Positions 8,001 to 16,548 of a DNA stretch of 64,000 nt are shown here, one piece after another; the stretch's first letter is position 1; each line of letters begins with the position of its first letter. The notes beneath the pieces were generated by a model. The model was not told the DNA's origin. It did no database searches and was given only the letters and a program-made list of their open reading frames with translations. A program made the translations under genes and the position numbers. Location of the stretch: positions 4,107 to 68,106 of the forward strand of contig JBMYLY010000001.1 of the NCBI GenBank assembly GCA_049596815.1. Direction: 5' to 3'. This DNA comes from UBA724 sp049596815. Lineage in GTDB: Bacteria; Bacteroidota; Bacteroidia; Flavobacteriales; Flavobacteriaceae.

Positions 8001-9062
8001 TTATTCTGCTTCGCTTTGTAAAAGGGCAGCTTTTTTCAAAGTAAAGGAAAACTGTGACCCAATCTGCGGTTGGCTTTCCACAAAAATCTCTTCTTGGTGG
8101 GCCTCTATAATATGCTTTACGATAGATAGCCCCAAACCTGAACCACCCTCTTTACGGCTTCCGCTTTTGTCGACCCTGTAAAAACGCTCAAAAAGTCGGG
8201 GAATATGCATTTTCTCAATCCCGTCTCCATTGTCAGCAATGCGCACAATGATTCGATTATGGTCATAGGGCTCAATTCGCACCTCTGTGGTGCCTTTTTC
8301 CTTACCATACTTCAAGGAGTTCATCACCAAATTGGTCAGTACTTGTTGAATACGCTCCTCATCGGCATAAACCTCAACGGGCTTGGTGTATTCCCTATCA
8401 AACTCTAAAGAGATTTTTGATTTTTGGGCACGCATTTCCAATAATTCAAATACGTTTTTAATCAATGCTACTATATCAAAATAGCTTTCCTCCAAAGCTG
8501 TGTTTCCAGTCTCCAATTGGGTCAATAAATCCAAGTCTTTGACGATATAATTGAGGCGTTCCACCCCTTTACTGGCGCGGTTTAGGTATTTTTTGTTGAT
8601 GTTCTTGTCTTCCAAGGCGCCATCTAAGAGGGTAAGAATATAACCCTGCACAGTAAATAGCGGAGTTTTCAACTCATGGGCCACATTTCCTAAGAATTCC
8701 TTTCGAAAAGCGTCCAAGTCTTTTAAGCTATCGATTTCCAACTTCCTTTTGGCAACTGCATCTTGTACCTCTGCAACCAAATCTTCCATGTCCATGGTTT
8801 CTTCTTTGGGCACATACGGATTGTCTGGCACCATATTGTTGTAGAGACGGGTAAGCTGGTGATAGATAGCGCGTTGTATGGTTCTACCTAAAATAAAATA
8901 TCCGACGAGCCCCATCAATAGGGCAACGCCCAAATGGGTTTCTATATGAGAAAACCCAAGCGCATACCCAAAAACAACAGCATTGGAAATAAGGCTCAAG
9001 AAAAATATAAGTAATGCGCAAACAAAAGATAAGGTTTTAGAAGAATAAGTACGCTTTGCCAT
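8001..9062 (-). CDS. PhoR-like sensor histidine kinase
   Basis: A 353-residue membrane kinase. Two hydrophobic segments (about 11-33 and 43-60) leave only a short external loop, so it may sense a partner protein or the membrane rather than a periplasmic ligand. A short linker precedes the HisKA domain with phospho-acceptor His129 (NVAHELKTP), then an HATPase domain with N-box (NLVMNSLKYG), D-N-G-D-G-I, F-ring F-E-R-F-Y-R-V-D and G-S-G-L-G-L-S-I-V. It follows the response regulator gene by 5 bases. Organisation resembles PhoR of phosphate signalling, but no pst genes are nearby, so the stimulus is unknown. Confidence 0.92.
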   Translation of the reverse strand: MAKRTYSSKTLSFVCALLIFFLSLISNAVVFGYALGFSHIETHLGVALLMGLVGYFILGRTIQRAIYHQLTRLYNNMVPDNPYVPKEETMDMEDLVAEVQDAVAKRKLEIDSLKDLDAFRKEFLGNVAHELKTPLFTVQGYILTLLDGALEDKNINKKYLNRASKGVERLNYIVKDLDLLTQLETGNTALEESYFDIVALIKNVFELLEMRAQKSKISLEFDREYTKPVEVYADEERIQQVLTNLVMNSLKYGKEKGTTEVRIEPYDHNRIIVRIADNGDGIEKMHIPRLFERFYRVDKSGSRKEGGSGLGLSIVKHIIEAHQEEIFVESQPQIGSQFSFTLKKAALLQSEAE

Positions 9063-9067
9063 AGAAT

Positions 9068-9751
9068 TTAGACTACATACTTATACCCCACTCCTTTAAC
9101 AGTCTTAAAGTGTCGATCGCCAATTTTTTCACGTAGTTTTCGGATGTGTACATCAATGGTGCGGCCGCCAACAATCACCTCATTGCCCCAAACTCGGTCT
9201 AAGATAACCTCGCGCTCAAAAACTTTGTTGGGTTTGCTGGCCAGCAATGCCAACAACTCAAATTCTTTTCTGGGCAACAACTTTTCAGAACCGGCATATA
9301 CAATTTTGTATTCCTCACGATTGATAACCAAATCTCCGGCTTGGATAACATCAGCATGCTCATTTCCTTTTTTTACACGGCGCAACAAGGATTTCACTTT
9401 ACTGACCAACACTTTAGGCTTGACAGGTTTGGTAATATAATCATCAGCACCTGCCTCCAGTCCAGCCACTTGCGAATAGTCTTCGCTACGTGCGGTCAAA
9501 AAGACAGCTATCATATCACTGAGTTGGGGTATTTTCCGCAGTTGTTCACAGGTTTCAATACCGTCCATCTCGGGCATCATCACATCGAGAAGAGTGAGAT
9601 GTGGTAGGTGTTTTTTGGCTTTGGTGAGCGCCTCTACTCCGTTTTTGGCGGTAAACACTTGATAGCCTTCATTGGTCAAATTGTAACTGACGATTTCCAG
9701 GATGTCTGGCTCGTCGTCAACAAGCAAGATTTTTATGTCCTTTTTTTTCAT
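9068..9751 (-). CDS. PhoB/OmpR-family response regulator
   Basis: A 227-residue two-domain regulator. The receiver domain (about 6-120) has the acidic pair Asp12-Asp13, phospho-acceptor Asp56 (T-L-L-D-V-M-M-P) and the conserved Lys in T-K-P. The C-terminal winged helix (about 133-227) has the OmpR-type E-F-E-L-L and V-D-V-H-I-R-K-L-R-E-K-I recognition helix. It is the first gene of the operon with its cognate kinase and is preceded by a consensus -7 box 14 bases before its ATG. Confidence 0.94.
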   Translation of the reverse strand: MKKKDIKILLVDDEPDILEIVSYNLTNEGYQVFTAKNGVEALTKAKKHLPHLTLLDVMMPEMDGIETCEQLRKIPQLSDMIAVFLTARSEDYSQVAGLEAGADDYITKPVKPKVLVSKVKSLLRRVKKGNEHADVIQAGDLVINREEYKIVYAGSEKLLPRKEFELLALLASKPNKVFEREVILDRVWGNEVIVGGRTIDVHIRKLREKIGDRHFKTVKGVGYKYVV

Positions 9752-9765
9752 TGGCCTTCAAATTC

Positions 9766-9773
9766 CAAATGTA
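9766..9773 (-). promoter_or_regulatory. -7 promoter box (TACATTTG) of the two-component operon
   Basis: Minus-strand TACATTTG matches TAnnTTTG and ends 14 bases before the ATG at 9751. The divergent LuxE-like gene has its own box at 9850-9857. Confidence 0.65.
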
Positions 9774-9849
9774 ACTAATTTTTTTTGGCGTACAGAGACC
9801 GAAACAATTTTTTAACCTTAAAAAAGTACTGAATTAACACAGATGTTGT

Positions 9850-9857
9850 TATTTTTG
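9850..9857 (+). promoter_or_regulatory. -7 promoter box (TATTTTTG), probably leaderless start
   Basis: Full match to TAnnTTTG, ending 5 bases before the GTG start of the LuxE-like gene at 9863. With a start site a few bases after the box, the mRNA would begin at or next to the GTG. Confidence 0.65.
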
Positions 9858-9862
9858 GTAAT

Positions 9863-10819
9863 GTGCAATTTTACAATCCAAATAGTAGTTTTGACAAACA
9901 AACACTTGCCCTTTTCAGGCATCAGTTTGAGCACAACACTACCTACCGTTCTTTTTGTGACCTGCTAAATAAGACACCAACCGAAACAGACCGTATTACC
10001 GAAATTCCTTTTTTACCCATCTCTTTTTTTAAATCCCACCGAGTCAGTACTGGCTCAAAAGAACATACCCATGCTTTTGTGAGCAGCGGCACCAGTGGCA
10101 ATCATAGCACGCATTATGTACAAGACATTGGGTTGTATGAGGAAAGTTGTCTCACTGCTTTTGAACAATTTTATGGCTCGGCTGACCAATATGCTGTCAT
10201 TGGACTTTTGCCGGGCTATTTAGAAAGGCCTGATTCGTCATTGATTTATATGGTACAACAGCTGGTCGAATCCTCTAATGATAGTGACAGTGGATTTTAT
10301 TTGGACCAGTACAAAGAATTGCATGACGTACTCTTGGAGCGAGAGGCCGCAAACAAAAAAACTCTCCTGATTGGGGTGAGCTTTGCCTTACTGGATTTTG
10401 CAGAATCCTTCCCTTGCCAAGTCCCCTCCACCATAGTGATGGAAACAGGGGGTATGAAGGGTCGAAGAAAAGAACTACTCAGAGAAGAACTTCATAGAAT
10501 ACTAAAACAAAGACTGGGTGTAGGCCAAATACATTCCGAATATGGCATGACAGAATTGTTATCCCAAGCCTACGCGCCCAAAAATGGGGTGTTCTTCCCC
10601 CCGCCATGGATGCGTGTGTTGGTGCGCAATCCCCATGACCCGTTCGACGTAAAACAAAACGGAAAAGGCTGTTTGAATATCATCGATTTGGCCAATCGTA
10701 ATTCATGCGGTTTTATCGCAACCGATGATTTGGGCGAAGTTCATGCAGATGGCAGCTTTGAAGTATTGGGCCGTTTTGATGCCGCTGATGTGCGCGGTTG
10801 CAACCTGATGATCAGTTAA
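9863..10819 (+). CDS. LuxE-like acyl-protein synthetase (ANL superfamily)
   Basis: A 318-residue protein resembling LuxE and other adenylate-forming enzymes. It has the Ser/Thr/Gly phosphate loop V-S-S-G-T-S-G-N at 73-80, H-S-E-Y-G-M-T-E-L (the ANL Y-G-x-T-E motif) and a late A-T-D-D-L-G motif. Enzymes of this kind activate a carboxylate with ATP and pass it to a thiol or carrier. No luxC/luxD or acyl carrier gene is near, so the substrate cannot be told. The start is GTG at 9863, directly behind a -7 box; the ATG at 9861 is out of frame. Its 3' end overlaps the convergent tyrS by 8 bases. Confidence 0.75.
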   Translation: MQFYNPNSSFDKQTLALFRHQFEHNTTYRSFCDLLNKTPTETDRITEIPFLPISFFKSHRVSTGSKEHTHAFVSSGTSGNHSTHYVQDIGLYEESCLTAFEQFYGSADQYAVIGLLPGYLERPDSSLIYMVQQLVESSNDSDSGFYLDQYKELHDVLLEREAANKKTLLIGVSFALLDFAESFPCQVPSTIVMETGGMKGRRKELLREELHRILKQRLGVGQIHSEYGMTELLSQAYAPKNGVFFPPPWMRVLVRNPHDPFDVKQNGKGCLNIIDLANRNSCGFIATDDLGEVHADGSFEVLGRFDAADVRGCNLMIS

Positions 10820-12107
10820 AAATTACCAAGAAGTAACTTTTCTTACCCCTTTGTAGTAACAAATATTTATCGCAAATAAGATCTGAAGAAGTAGCCACAA
10901 ACGCATCATCTATCTTCTCTTTGTTGACAGAAATAGAACGTTCTTGCAAAGCACGACGCGCAGCTCCGTTGGAGGCTAAAAATCCGGTAGCACCTGCCAG
11001 CAAATTGATTATAGAAATACCTTGATCCAAGTCAGCACGCTCTAGAGTCGCCTGAGGGACACCTGCGAACACATCGAGTAGGGTTTGCTCGTCCAAAGTT
11101 TTAAGCGCATCCGACGTGGCATTCCCAAAAAGAATTTGCGCCGCCTGCACAGCATTTGCGCGGTCTTCCTCAGAGTGCACCATACGGGTGACCTCATCAG
11201 CCAAAGTACGTTGTAACAGCCTTTGGTGTGGGGCTTCATTGTGAGATTTAATTACATCTTGAATCTCGCTTTGGTCAAGAAAGGTAAATATTTTGATATA
11301 GTGCTCCGCATCCCCATCAGAAGTGTTGAGCCAATATTGATAAAAGCTGTAAGGAGAAGTTTTTTGTTTGTCCAACCACACATTGCCACCTTCAGACTTT
11401 CCAAACTTGGTGCCATCGGCTTTGGTAATCAGAGGGCAGGTAATGGCATAGGCTTTACCGGAAAGTTTTCTACGAATGAGCTCAGTCCCTGTGGTGATGT
11501 TCCCCCATTGATCGCTCCCGCCCATTTGTAACAAACAGTTGTGATGCTCATAGAGATGAAGAAAATCATAACCTTGAATAAGTTGGTAAGTAAATTCCGT
11601 GAAAGACATCCCCTCTTTGGCATCAGCACCCAAGCGTTTCTTAACAGAATCTTTGGCCATCATGTAGTTTACTGTGAGGTGCTTTCCGATATCACGAGCA
11701 AAATCGATTAGCGAAAAACGAGACATCCAGTCGTAATTGTTGACCAAGACTGCTGCGTTTGCTTTGTCACTGTCAAAATCCAAAAACCTACCCAATTGGG
11801 TTTTGAGTGCAGTTACATTTCTATCCAAAGTTTCCCCATCGAGTAGGTTGCGCTCAGCCGATTTTCCCGATGGATCGCCAATCATTCCCGTGGCACCGCC
11901 TACCAATGCAATCGGTTTGTGACCCGCCCTTTGGAAGTGCATTAAAATCATGATTTGGACAAGACTACCGATGTGCAAGGAATCTGCGGTAGGGTCAAAT
12001 CCTATATAACCGGCAGTTACGCCTTCAGAAAGCACCTTGTCGGTATCGGGCATTATGTCGTGGATCATACCACGCCATTTCAGTTCTTCAACAAAATTTT
12101 TGGCCAT
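10812..12107 (-). CDS. tyrS: Tyrosyl-tRNA synthetase
   Basis: A 431-residue class I synthetase that charges tRNA-Tyr. The HIGH-type motif is S-L-H-I-G-S-L (about 41-47), the KMSKS-type motif is K-F-G-K-S (about 235), and a C-terminal S4 RNA-binding domain follows (A-R-R-A-L-Q-E-R-S-I-S-V-N). Length is normal. It is preceded by its own -7 box and is separate from the DUF4296-pyrC operon upstream. Confidence 0.97.
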   Translation of the reverse strand: MAKNFVEELKWRGMIHDIMPDTDKVLSEGVTAGYIGFDPTADSLHIGSLVQIMILMHFQRAGHKPIALVGGATGMIGDPSGKSAERNLLDGETLDRNVTALKTQLGRFLDFDSDKANAAVLVNNYDWMSRFSLIDFARDIGKHLTVNYMMAKDSVKKRLGADAKEGMSFTEFTYQLIQGYDFLHLYEHHNCLLQMGGSDQWGNITTGTELIRRKLSGKAYAITCPLITKADGTKFGKSEGGNVWLDKQKTSPYSFYQYWLNTSDGDAEHYIKIFTFLDQSEIQDVIKSHNEAPHQRLLQRTLADEVTRMVHSEEDRANAVQAAQILFGNATSDALKTLDEQTLLDVFAGVPQATLERADLDQGISIINLLAGATGFLASNGAARRALQERSISVNKEKIDDAFVATSSDLICDKYLLLQRGKKSYFLVIFN

Positions 12108-12123
12108 TGAATGATATTAACTA

Positions 12124-12131
12124 CAAATATA
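12124..12131 (-). promoter_or_regulatory. -7 promoter box (TATATTTG) of tyrS
   Basis: Minus-strand TATATTTG, 16 bases before the ATG at 12107. There is no sign of a T-box or long leader, so tyrS expression here looks constitutive. Confidence 0.65.
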
Positions 12132-12182
12132 ACGCACCCAACACAAAAGACTGAGCCGAACTCAATTTTAGAAACTATTTTC

Positions 12183-12572
12183 TTATTTATTGGGTTTTTT
12201 ATCAGAGAGCAACTGTACCTTTCCCTTATCTAATTTTTGAGTCTTTTCACTTCCCACTAGGCTGTCTTTTTGAGATTTCAACAACACTTCGGCGCGCTCC
12301 ACAATGCTCAGATATAATTTCGGATGGGCCGCATAGTAGGCGTTGCTGAGTGCAAACTGCAGACTATCTATGCCGTGATAACCATAGAATGAGGGATTGA
12401 CATCCATGACTTCTTTACCATCTGAGGGACGAAAACCTCTACTGGCATTAATGACAGACAACTCATATAAGAGCTCTGCCATTTTATCTTCTCCAATCAG
12501 GTTATCAGGTTTGTCCACATTGGGATTACACGCTACCAATAAAATTAACAATATGACTACAACTGGTTTCAT
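12183..12572 (-). CDS. DUF4296 lipoprotein
   Basis: A 129-residue small lipoprotein with a hydrophobic N-terminus and lipobox L-V-A-C (Cys15). The body matches what I know of DUF4296 proteins of Bacteroidota: D-K-M-A-E-L-L-Y-E-L-S-V-I-N, a stretch with F-Y-G-Y-H-G-I-D-S-L-Q-F, then a helical Y-Y-A-A-H-P-x-x-Y segment and a Lys-rich tail. The function is unknown. Its start overlaps the stop of pyrC by 4 bases (ATGA-type), so it is translated with dihydroorotase in a three-gene operon. Confidence 0.85.
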   Translation of the reverse strand: MKPVVVILLILLVACNPNVDKPDNLIGEDKMAELLYELSVINASRGFRPSDGKEVMDVNPSFYGYHGIDSLQFALSNAYYAAHPKLYLSIVERAEVLLKSQKDSLVGSEKTQKLDKGKVQLLSDKKPNK

Positions 12573-13912
12573 CGCTTAAAGACGGCTGGCGTCGATGCTT
12601 TTTGGTTAGAGAATTGTCCGTTTTCATAGGCCAGATGCCCATTGACAAAAGTATGGGTAGCTTGGGCCTGAAATGTTTGTCCCTCCAACGGGGACCAACC
12701 ACATTTGTAAAGCAAATTGTCTTTGTGTACCGTATACGGAGCGTTCAGATCCACCAATACCAAATCGGCATAGCAACCTTCTCGTACATATCCACGGCGG
12801 TCGATATCGAAAAGCTGTGCGGGATTGTGGCACATTTTTTCAACAATTTTTTCCAAAGAAATCTTGCCTTGAAGGTGACATTCCAACAATACAGAAAGAG
12901 CATGTTGTACCATTGGGCCACCAGAGGGTGCTTTGGTATAGACGTTTTCTTTTTCCGAAAGAGTATGAGGCGCATGATCGGTGGCGATCAAATCGATGCG
13001 ATCATCCAACAGGGCTGCCCAAAGCCCTTCACGATCTGATTGGGATTTGACAGCAGGGTTCCATTTGATCAGACTGCCTTTCTCAGCATAATCAGTATCG
13101 CTAAACCAAAGGTGATGTATACAAACTTCGGCTGTAATCTTTTTTTCTGCCAAAGGTTTGCTTTCGAATAAAGTGGTTTCCTTGGCTGTAGAAAGGTGGA
13201 AAACATGCAAACGAGCGCCTGTCTCTTTGGCCAATGCAATCGCTGTAGAGGACGATTTATAACAGGCTTCTTCAGACCGTATGATGGGATGACACGCTAT
13301 TGGAATATCTTCTCCATACTGTGCAATGTGAGCAGACAAATTGGCTGTGATCGTCGCCTCATCTTCACAATGCACAGAAATGGGCAAGGAGGTATTAGAA
13401 AAAATCTTTCGCAACACATCGGGGTTATCCACCAACATATTGCCGGTGGAAGAACCCAAAAACAATTTGATCCCCGGAACTTGTTTGCCATCGACCGCTA
13501 AGATGTCTTCTAAGTTGTCATTGGTGCCCCCAAACATAAACCCATAGTTGACCCAAGAGGTGCGCCGAGCGATGGCTAATTTGTCATCCATCATGGCTTG
13601 AGTGGTGGTTTGCGGTTGGGTGTTGGGCATTTCAAAAAAAGTGGTAATCCCTCCGGCCAAGGCTGCCCTACTCTCTGTTTCGATAGTCGCTTTGTGCGTC
13701 AGTCCGGGTTCTCTAAAATGCACTTGATCGTCGATCAAACCCGGTAAGAGGTATTTGCCTGATGCATCTATTACAATATCTGCTTGGGCGTTGATTTTGG
13801 GTGCCAATTGAGCAATAAACCCATCTTTCAATAGGATATCCAGTTGTTCTATATTTCCCTCATTGACAACTTGGGCGTTTTGAATTAAGGTCGTTTTGGG
13901 CTTAGTTGGCAT
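12569..13912 (-). CDS. pyrC: Dihydroorotase
   Basis: A 447-residue amidohydrolase of the longer, type I-like dihydroorotase group, which closes carbamoyl-aspartate to dihydroorotate in pyrimidine synthesis. Visible metal and active-site motifs: D-D-Q-V-H-F-R-E-P-G near 60-70, carboxylated-lysine candidate in G-I-K-L-F-L-G-S-S-T-G, H-C-E-D-E, H-V-F-H-L-S-T-A, and A-T-D-H-A-P-H. The first metal motif has Q-V-H where D-x-H-x-H is usual, a feature shared by some Bacteroidota enzymes. It overlaps the glycosyltransferase upstream by 11 bases and DUF4296 downstream by 4. Confidence 0.94.
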   Translation of the reverse strand: MPTKPKTTLIQNAQVVNEGNIEQLDILLKDGFIAQLAPKINAQADIVIDASGKYLLPGLIDDQVHFREPGLTHKATIETESRAALAGGITTFFEMPNTQPQTTTQAMMDDKLAIARRTSWVNYGFMFGGTNDNLEDILAVDGKQVPGIKLFLGSSTGNMLVDNPDVLRKIFSNTSLPISVHCEDEATITANLSAHIAQYGEDIPIACHPIIRSEEACYKSSSTAIALAKETGARLHVFHLSTAKETTLFESKPLAEKKITAEVCIHHLWFSDTDYAEKGSLIKWNPAVKSQSDREGLWAALLDDRIDLIATDHAPHTLSEKENVYTKAPSGGPMVQHALSVLLECHLQGKISLEKIVEKMCHNPAQLFDIDRRGYVREGCYADLVLVDLNAPYTVHKDNLLYKCGWSPLEGQTFQAQATHTFVNGHLAYENGQFSNQKASTPAVFKR

Positions 13913-14624
13913 ACCAGCTTTTTATTTTCATCAAAATTATACCAAAAATAGCTTCGCTTATAATCGATCGATTCATTTTTGAAACCCCACGGATACGGTC
14001 TGTAAAAACAATGGGGATCTCTTTCAAACGAAAGCCTTTTTTCCAAGCTTTAAATTTCATTTCTATTTGAAAGGCATAGCCCGAAAATCGAACTTGATTC
14101 AAATCAATAGACTTTAACACATCAGATTTATAGCCTACAAAACCCGCAGTGGTGTCTTTAATGGGCAAGGATGTAATCAGGCGCACATACAATGAGGCGC
14201 CATAAGACAACAATATGCGTCCCAAAGGCCAATTGACTACTTGTATCCCTTTGACATAGCGAGAACCTATTACAACTTCCGCTTGGCCTGCAGCTAACAC
14301 TTTAAAAAGCCTTTCCAAATCTTTGGGAGCATGCGAAAAATCGGCATCCATCTCAAAGATATAGGCATAATCATGTGCCATAGCCCATCGAAAACCATGC
14401 ACAAAGGCAGGTCCTAGCCCTTTTTTTTCTGCACGGTTTTCTAAAAATATCTGTTGAGGGTATTTTTTCATCATATCAGCTACGATAGCAGCAGTACCAT
14501 CGGGTGAGGCATCATCGACCACCAAAACAGAGAAAGGATGCGCCAAATCCATCAATGCTTTGAGCATCAGGGCAATATTGTCTGCCTCGTTGTAAGTGGG
14601 AATGATGACTAAACTTTTGTCCAT
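13902..14624 (-). CDS. Polyprenol-phosphate mannosyltransferase-type glycosyltransferase (GT2)
   Basis: A 240-residue GT-A fold transferase of the dolichol-phosphate mannose synthase type: V-I-I-P-T-Y-N-E-A-D-N, V-V-D-D-A-S-P-D-G-T and the metal-binding E-M-D-A-D-F-S-H-A-P. It would transfer a sugar from a nucleotide donor to undecaprenyl phosphate at the cytoplasmic membrane, for later use in glycans or protein glycosylation. The longer frame with a TTG at 14654 is rejected because the TACTTTTG box at 14637-14644 lies inside it; ATG 14624 follows the box by 12 bases. It heads the pyrC-DUF4296 operon. Confidence 0.9.
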   Translation of the reverse strand: MDKSLVIIPTYNEADNIALMLKALMDLAHPFSVLVVDDASPDGTAAIVADMMKKYPQQIFLENRAEKKGLGPAFVHGFRWAMAHDYAYIFEMDADFSHAPKDLERLFKVLAAGQAEVVIGSRYVKGIQVVNWPLGRILLSYGASLYVRLITSLPIKDTTAGFVGYKSDVLKSIDLNQVRFSGYAFQIEMKFKAWKKGFRLKEIPIVFTDRIRGVSKMNRSIISEAIFGIILMKIKSWYAN

Positions 14625-14636
14625 AGGAGATATACA

Positions 14637-14644
14637 CAAAAGTA
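14637..14644 (-). promoter_or_regulatory. -7 promoter box (TACTTTTG) of the glycosyltransferase-pyrC operon
   Basis: Minus-strand full match to TAnnTTTG. It decides the start of the glycosyltransferase at 14624 and lies 37 bases from the divergent box at 14682. Confidence 0.65.
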
Positions 14645-14681
14645 GATAAATCAAAACTGTTGTGCTATAGATTGCATTTTA

Positions 14682-14689
14682 TAATTTTG
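14682..14689 (+). promoter_or_regulatory. -7 promoter box (TAATTTTG), probably leaderless start
   Basis: Full match to TAnnTTTG ending 4 bases before the ATG of the DUF4271 gene at 14694, so the transcript likely starts at or next to the initiation codon. Confidence 0.65.
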
Positions 14690-14693
14690 CCAT

Positions 14694-15350
14694 ATGTACG
14701 AAGTCCTTTTTCGCGAAACCAACCATCTCACATGGGAAATCGGACTATTTTTTGCTCTAATCGTACTGTTGGCACTTATCAAACAGCTCAATTCAGATGC
14801 CTTCTATCGGCTGATCTATTTTTGGAAAACCGAATTTTACGCCTCCGAATCTTCAAGAACCAAACTCAGCACCCTAAAATTTGAGGATGCTCTCATCTTT
14901 TTATTTCGCGGATTGGTGTTTGCGGCATTTACTTACACTTTGCTGATTTATTGGGGATATGGTGGGCTGCCATGGGTAAACTACCCAATGATATTCATTG
15001 GATGGCTCACGTATAGCGCACTGCGAACATTTGTTGAATGGAGTGTAGGACTGGGGTTTGGTGCTGAGTCAAGGATGTTACTCTTTCAATTGAGAAGGGC
15101 AACAGCCAAAGGAAAATTGTCATTTGTGTTGTCAATTTTGTTAGTTGTTGGAGTTTTTGGTTTGGGACATACGGGACATCATTGGAATGTGATTCTAATT
15201 ATTTACACAATGCTTTTTTTGTGGGCTTATCAGCGGACGGCCAAGCCTTATTTCAACCTAATTCGAGCCTATCTAGTCTATTTTATTTTATATATTTGCA
15301 CCTTCGAAATCGCCCCTTTGTGGCTGATCGTTAAGTACCTAAAGGTTTAA
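14694..15350 (+). CDS. DUF4271 integral membrane protein
   Basis: A 218-residue membrane protein with about five hydrophobic segments (near 16-34, 72-92, 98-115, 143-162, 166-182, 192-210), consistent with the DUF4271 family of Bacteroidota. A conserved-looking G-F-G-A-E-S-R-M-L-L-F-Q loop lies between the middle segments. It is followed after 15 bases by the uroporphyrinogen-III synthase gene on the same strand, an arrangement I recognise from other Flavobacteriaceae. The function is unknown. Confidence 0.8.
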   Translation: MYEVLFRETNHLTWEIGLFFALIVLLALIKQLNSDAFYRLIYFWKTEFYASESSRTKLSTLKFEDALIFLFRGLVFAAFTYTLLIYWGYGGLPWVNYPMIFIGWLTYSALRTFVEWSVGLGFGAESRMLLFQLRRATAKGKLSFVLSILLVVGVFGLGHTGHHWNVILIIYTMLFLWAYQRTAKPYFNLIRAYLVYFILYICTFEIAPLWLIVKYLKV

Positions 15351-15365
15351 ATTGTAAAGACCACT

Positions 15366-16112
15366 ATGAAAGTAAAAACGATTCTTGTTTCACAACCCGA
15401 ACCTGCCGTAGAAAATTCTCCTTATGGCCAACTGATTGAAAAACGAAAAGTTGCCATCGATTTTAGACCTTTTATTCACGTAGAAGGTGTGCCTGCCCGT
15501 GAGGTCAGACAACAAAAAATCGACTTGAGCAAGTTTACGGCCATCATCCTGACCAGCCGTAATGCCGTAGATCACTTTTTCAGATTGGCTGAAGAGATGA
15601 GGTACCCCATCCCCAGCACCCTAAAATATTTTTGTCAATCAGAAGCTGTTGCTTTCTATCTTCAAAAATATGTGGTGTATCGCAAGCGAAAAATCTATGT
15701 GGGTAACCGCACTTTTGATGACCTCTTAGAACTCATAGGGAAATACAAAAACGAGAATTATCTCTTTCCTTGCTCGGATGTAGTCAAACCCATCATCCCT
15801 CAAAAACTCAATAACTTGAGCATCAACTGGACGCAAGGTGTTTTCTACAAAACCGTCATTAGTGACCTTTCAGATCTAAGAGACGTATATTATGACATTT
15901 TGGTGTTCTTTAGCCCCTCTGGTATTGAATCATTGTTTCAAAATTTTCCTGATTTTAAACAAAATAACACCCGAATTGCCGTTTTTGGAAACAGCACCGT
16001 GAAGGCGGCTGAGCAAGCGGGCTTACGTATAGACATTTTGGCGCCGACCCCAAAGTCGCCCTCTATGACCAAAGCGCTCGATGAGTATATCGCGGTTGCC
16101 AACAAGCGCTAA
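15366..16112 (+). CDS. hemD: Uroporphyrinogen-III synthase family protein
   Basis: A 248-residue protein with the two-lobed HemD fold signatures: early T-I-L-V-S-Q-P-E-P, A-I-I-L-T-S-R-N-A-V-D-H-F-F, F-C-Q-S-E-A-V-A-F-Y-L, and late F-F-S-P-S-G-I-E-S-L and A-V-F-G-N-S-T-V-K-A-A. HemD closes and inverts ring D of the linear tetrapyrrole in haem and cobalamin synthesis. No other hem gene is near. It is co-transcribed with DUF4271, and its stop shares bases with that of the convergent DUF423 gene (CTAA). Confidence 0.85.
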   Translation: MKVKTILVSQPEPAVENSPYGQLIEKRKVAIDFRPFIHVEGVPAREVRQQKIDLSKFTAIILTSRNAVDHFFRLAEEMRYPIPSTLKYFCQSEAVAFYLQKYVVYRKRKIYVGNRTFDDLLELIGKYKNENYLFPCSDVVKPIIPQKLNNLSINWTQGVFYKTVISDLSDLRDVYYDILVFFSPSGIESLFQNFPDFKQNNTRIAVFGNSTVKAAEQAGLRIDILAPTPKSPSMTKALDEYIAVANKR

Positions 16113-16483
16113 GACCTAATAGCAGCTCTTATCACGAAAAGCCATCCGGATATTAAAGCAATCCCTCCGATTGGGGTAATCCATCCCAAGTGATTGAGGC
16201 TTACACCCATAAGTCGGTCTAAAGTAAGTAGATATATAGAGCCTGAAAACAACACAGTTCCCCAAACAAAAAGGAGTGCGCTTATTCGGGTGTTTTTTAA
16301 TGGTAAAACAGTTAAAATCAACAAGGCCAAGGCATGGTAGATTTGGTATCTGACTCCTGTTTGAAAGGATGAAAGTTCCTCCGCACTCAACTGTTTGTCA
16401 AGCACATGGGCTGCAAAAGCGCCCAACACCACTCCGAAAGCGGCCAAAGAACTGCCCAATACAATAAGGTTTTTGATTTTCAT
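16109..16483 (-). CDS. DUF423 membrane protein
   Basis: A 124-residue protein with four transmembrane helices (about 5-27, 45-63, 67-86, 97-120). The family hallmark G-A-F-A-A-H-V-L near residue 22 and Y-Q-I-Y-H-A-L-A-L near 47 identify DUF423. The biochemical role is unknown. It converges on hemD with a shared stop (4-base overlap) and is divergent from the Lrp-type regulator. Confidence 0.9.
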   Translation of the reverse strand: MKIKNLIVLGSSLAAFGVVLGAFAAHVLDKQLSAEELSSFQTGVRYQIYHALALLILTVLPLKNTRISALLFVWGTVLFSGSIYLLTLDRLMGVSLNHLGWITPIGGIALISGWLFVIRAAIRS

Positions 16484-16515
16484 CTCATTTGGTTTATAAA
16501 TACATGCTAATGTCG

Positions 16516-16523
16516 TATTTTTG
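16516..16523 (+). promoter_or_regulatory. -7 promoter box (TATTTTTG) of the Lrp-family regulator
   Basis: Full match to TAnnTTTG, 25 bases before the ATG at 16549. Confidence 0.65.
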
Positions 16524-16548
16524 AATCAAAGCTCTAATCTAATTCATC

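Noticed and set aside
12602..13050. Plus-strand open frames of 145 and 125 codons inside pyrC
   Set aside because: The minus strand encodes conserved dihydroorotase motifs across this stretch, so these are antisense shadows.
14625..14654. Longer start (TTG) for the glycosyltransferase
   Set aside because: The -7 box TACTTTTG lies within this extension, so it would not be transcribed in full.
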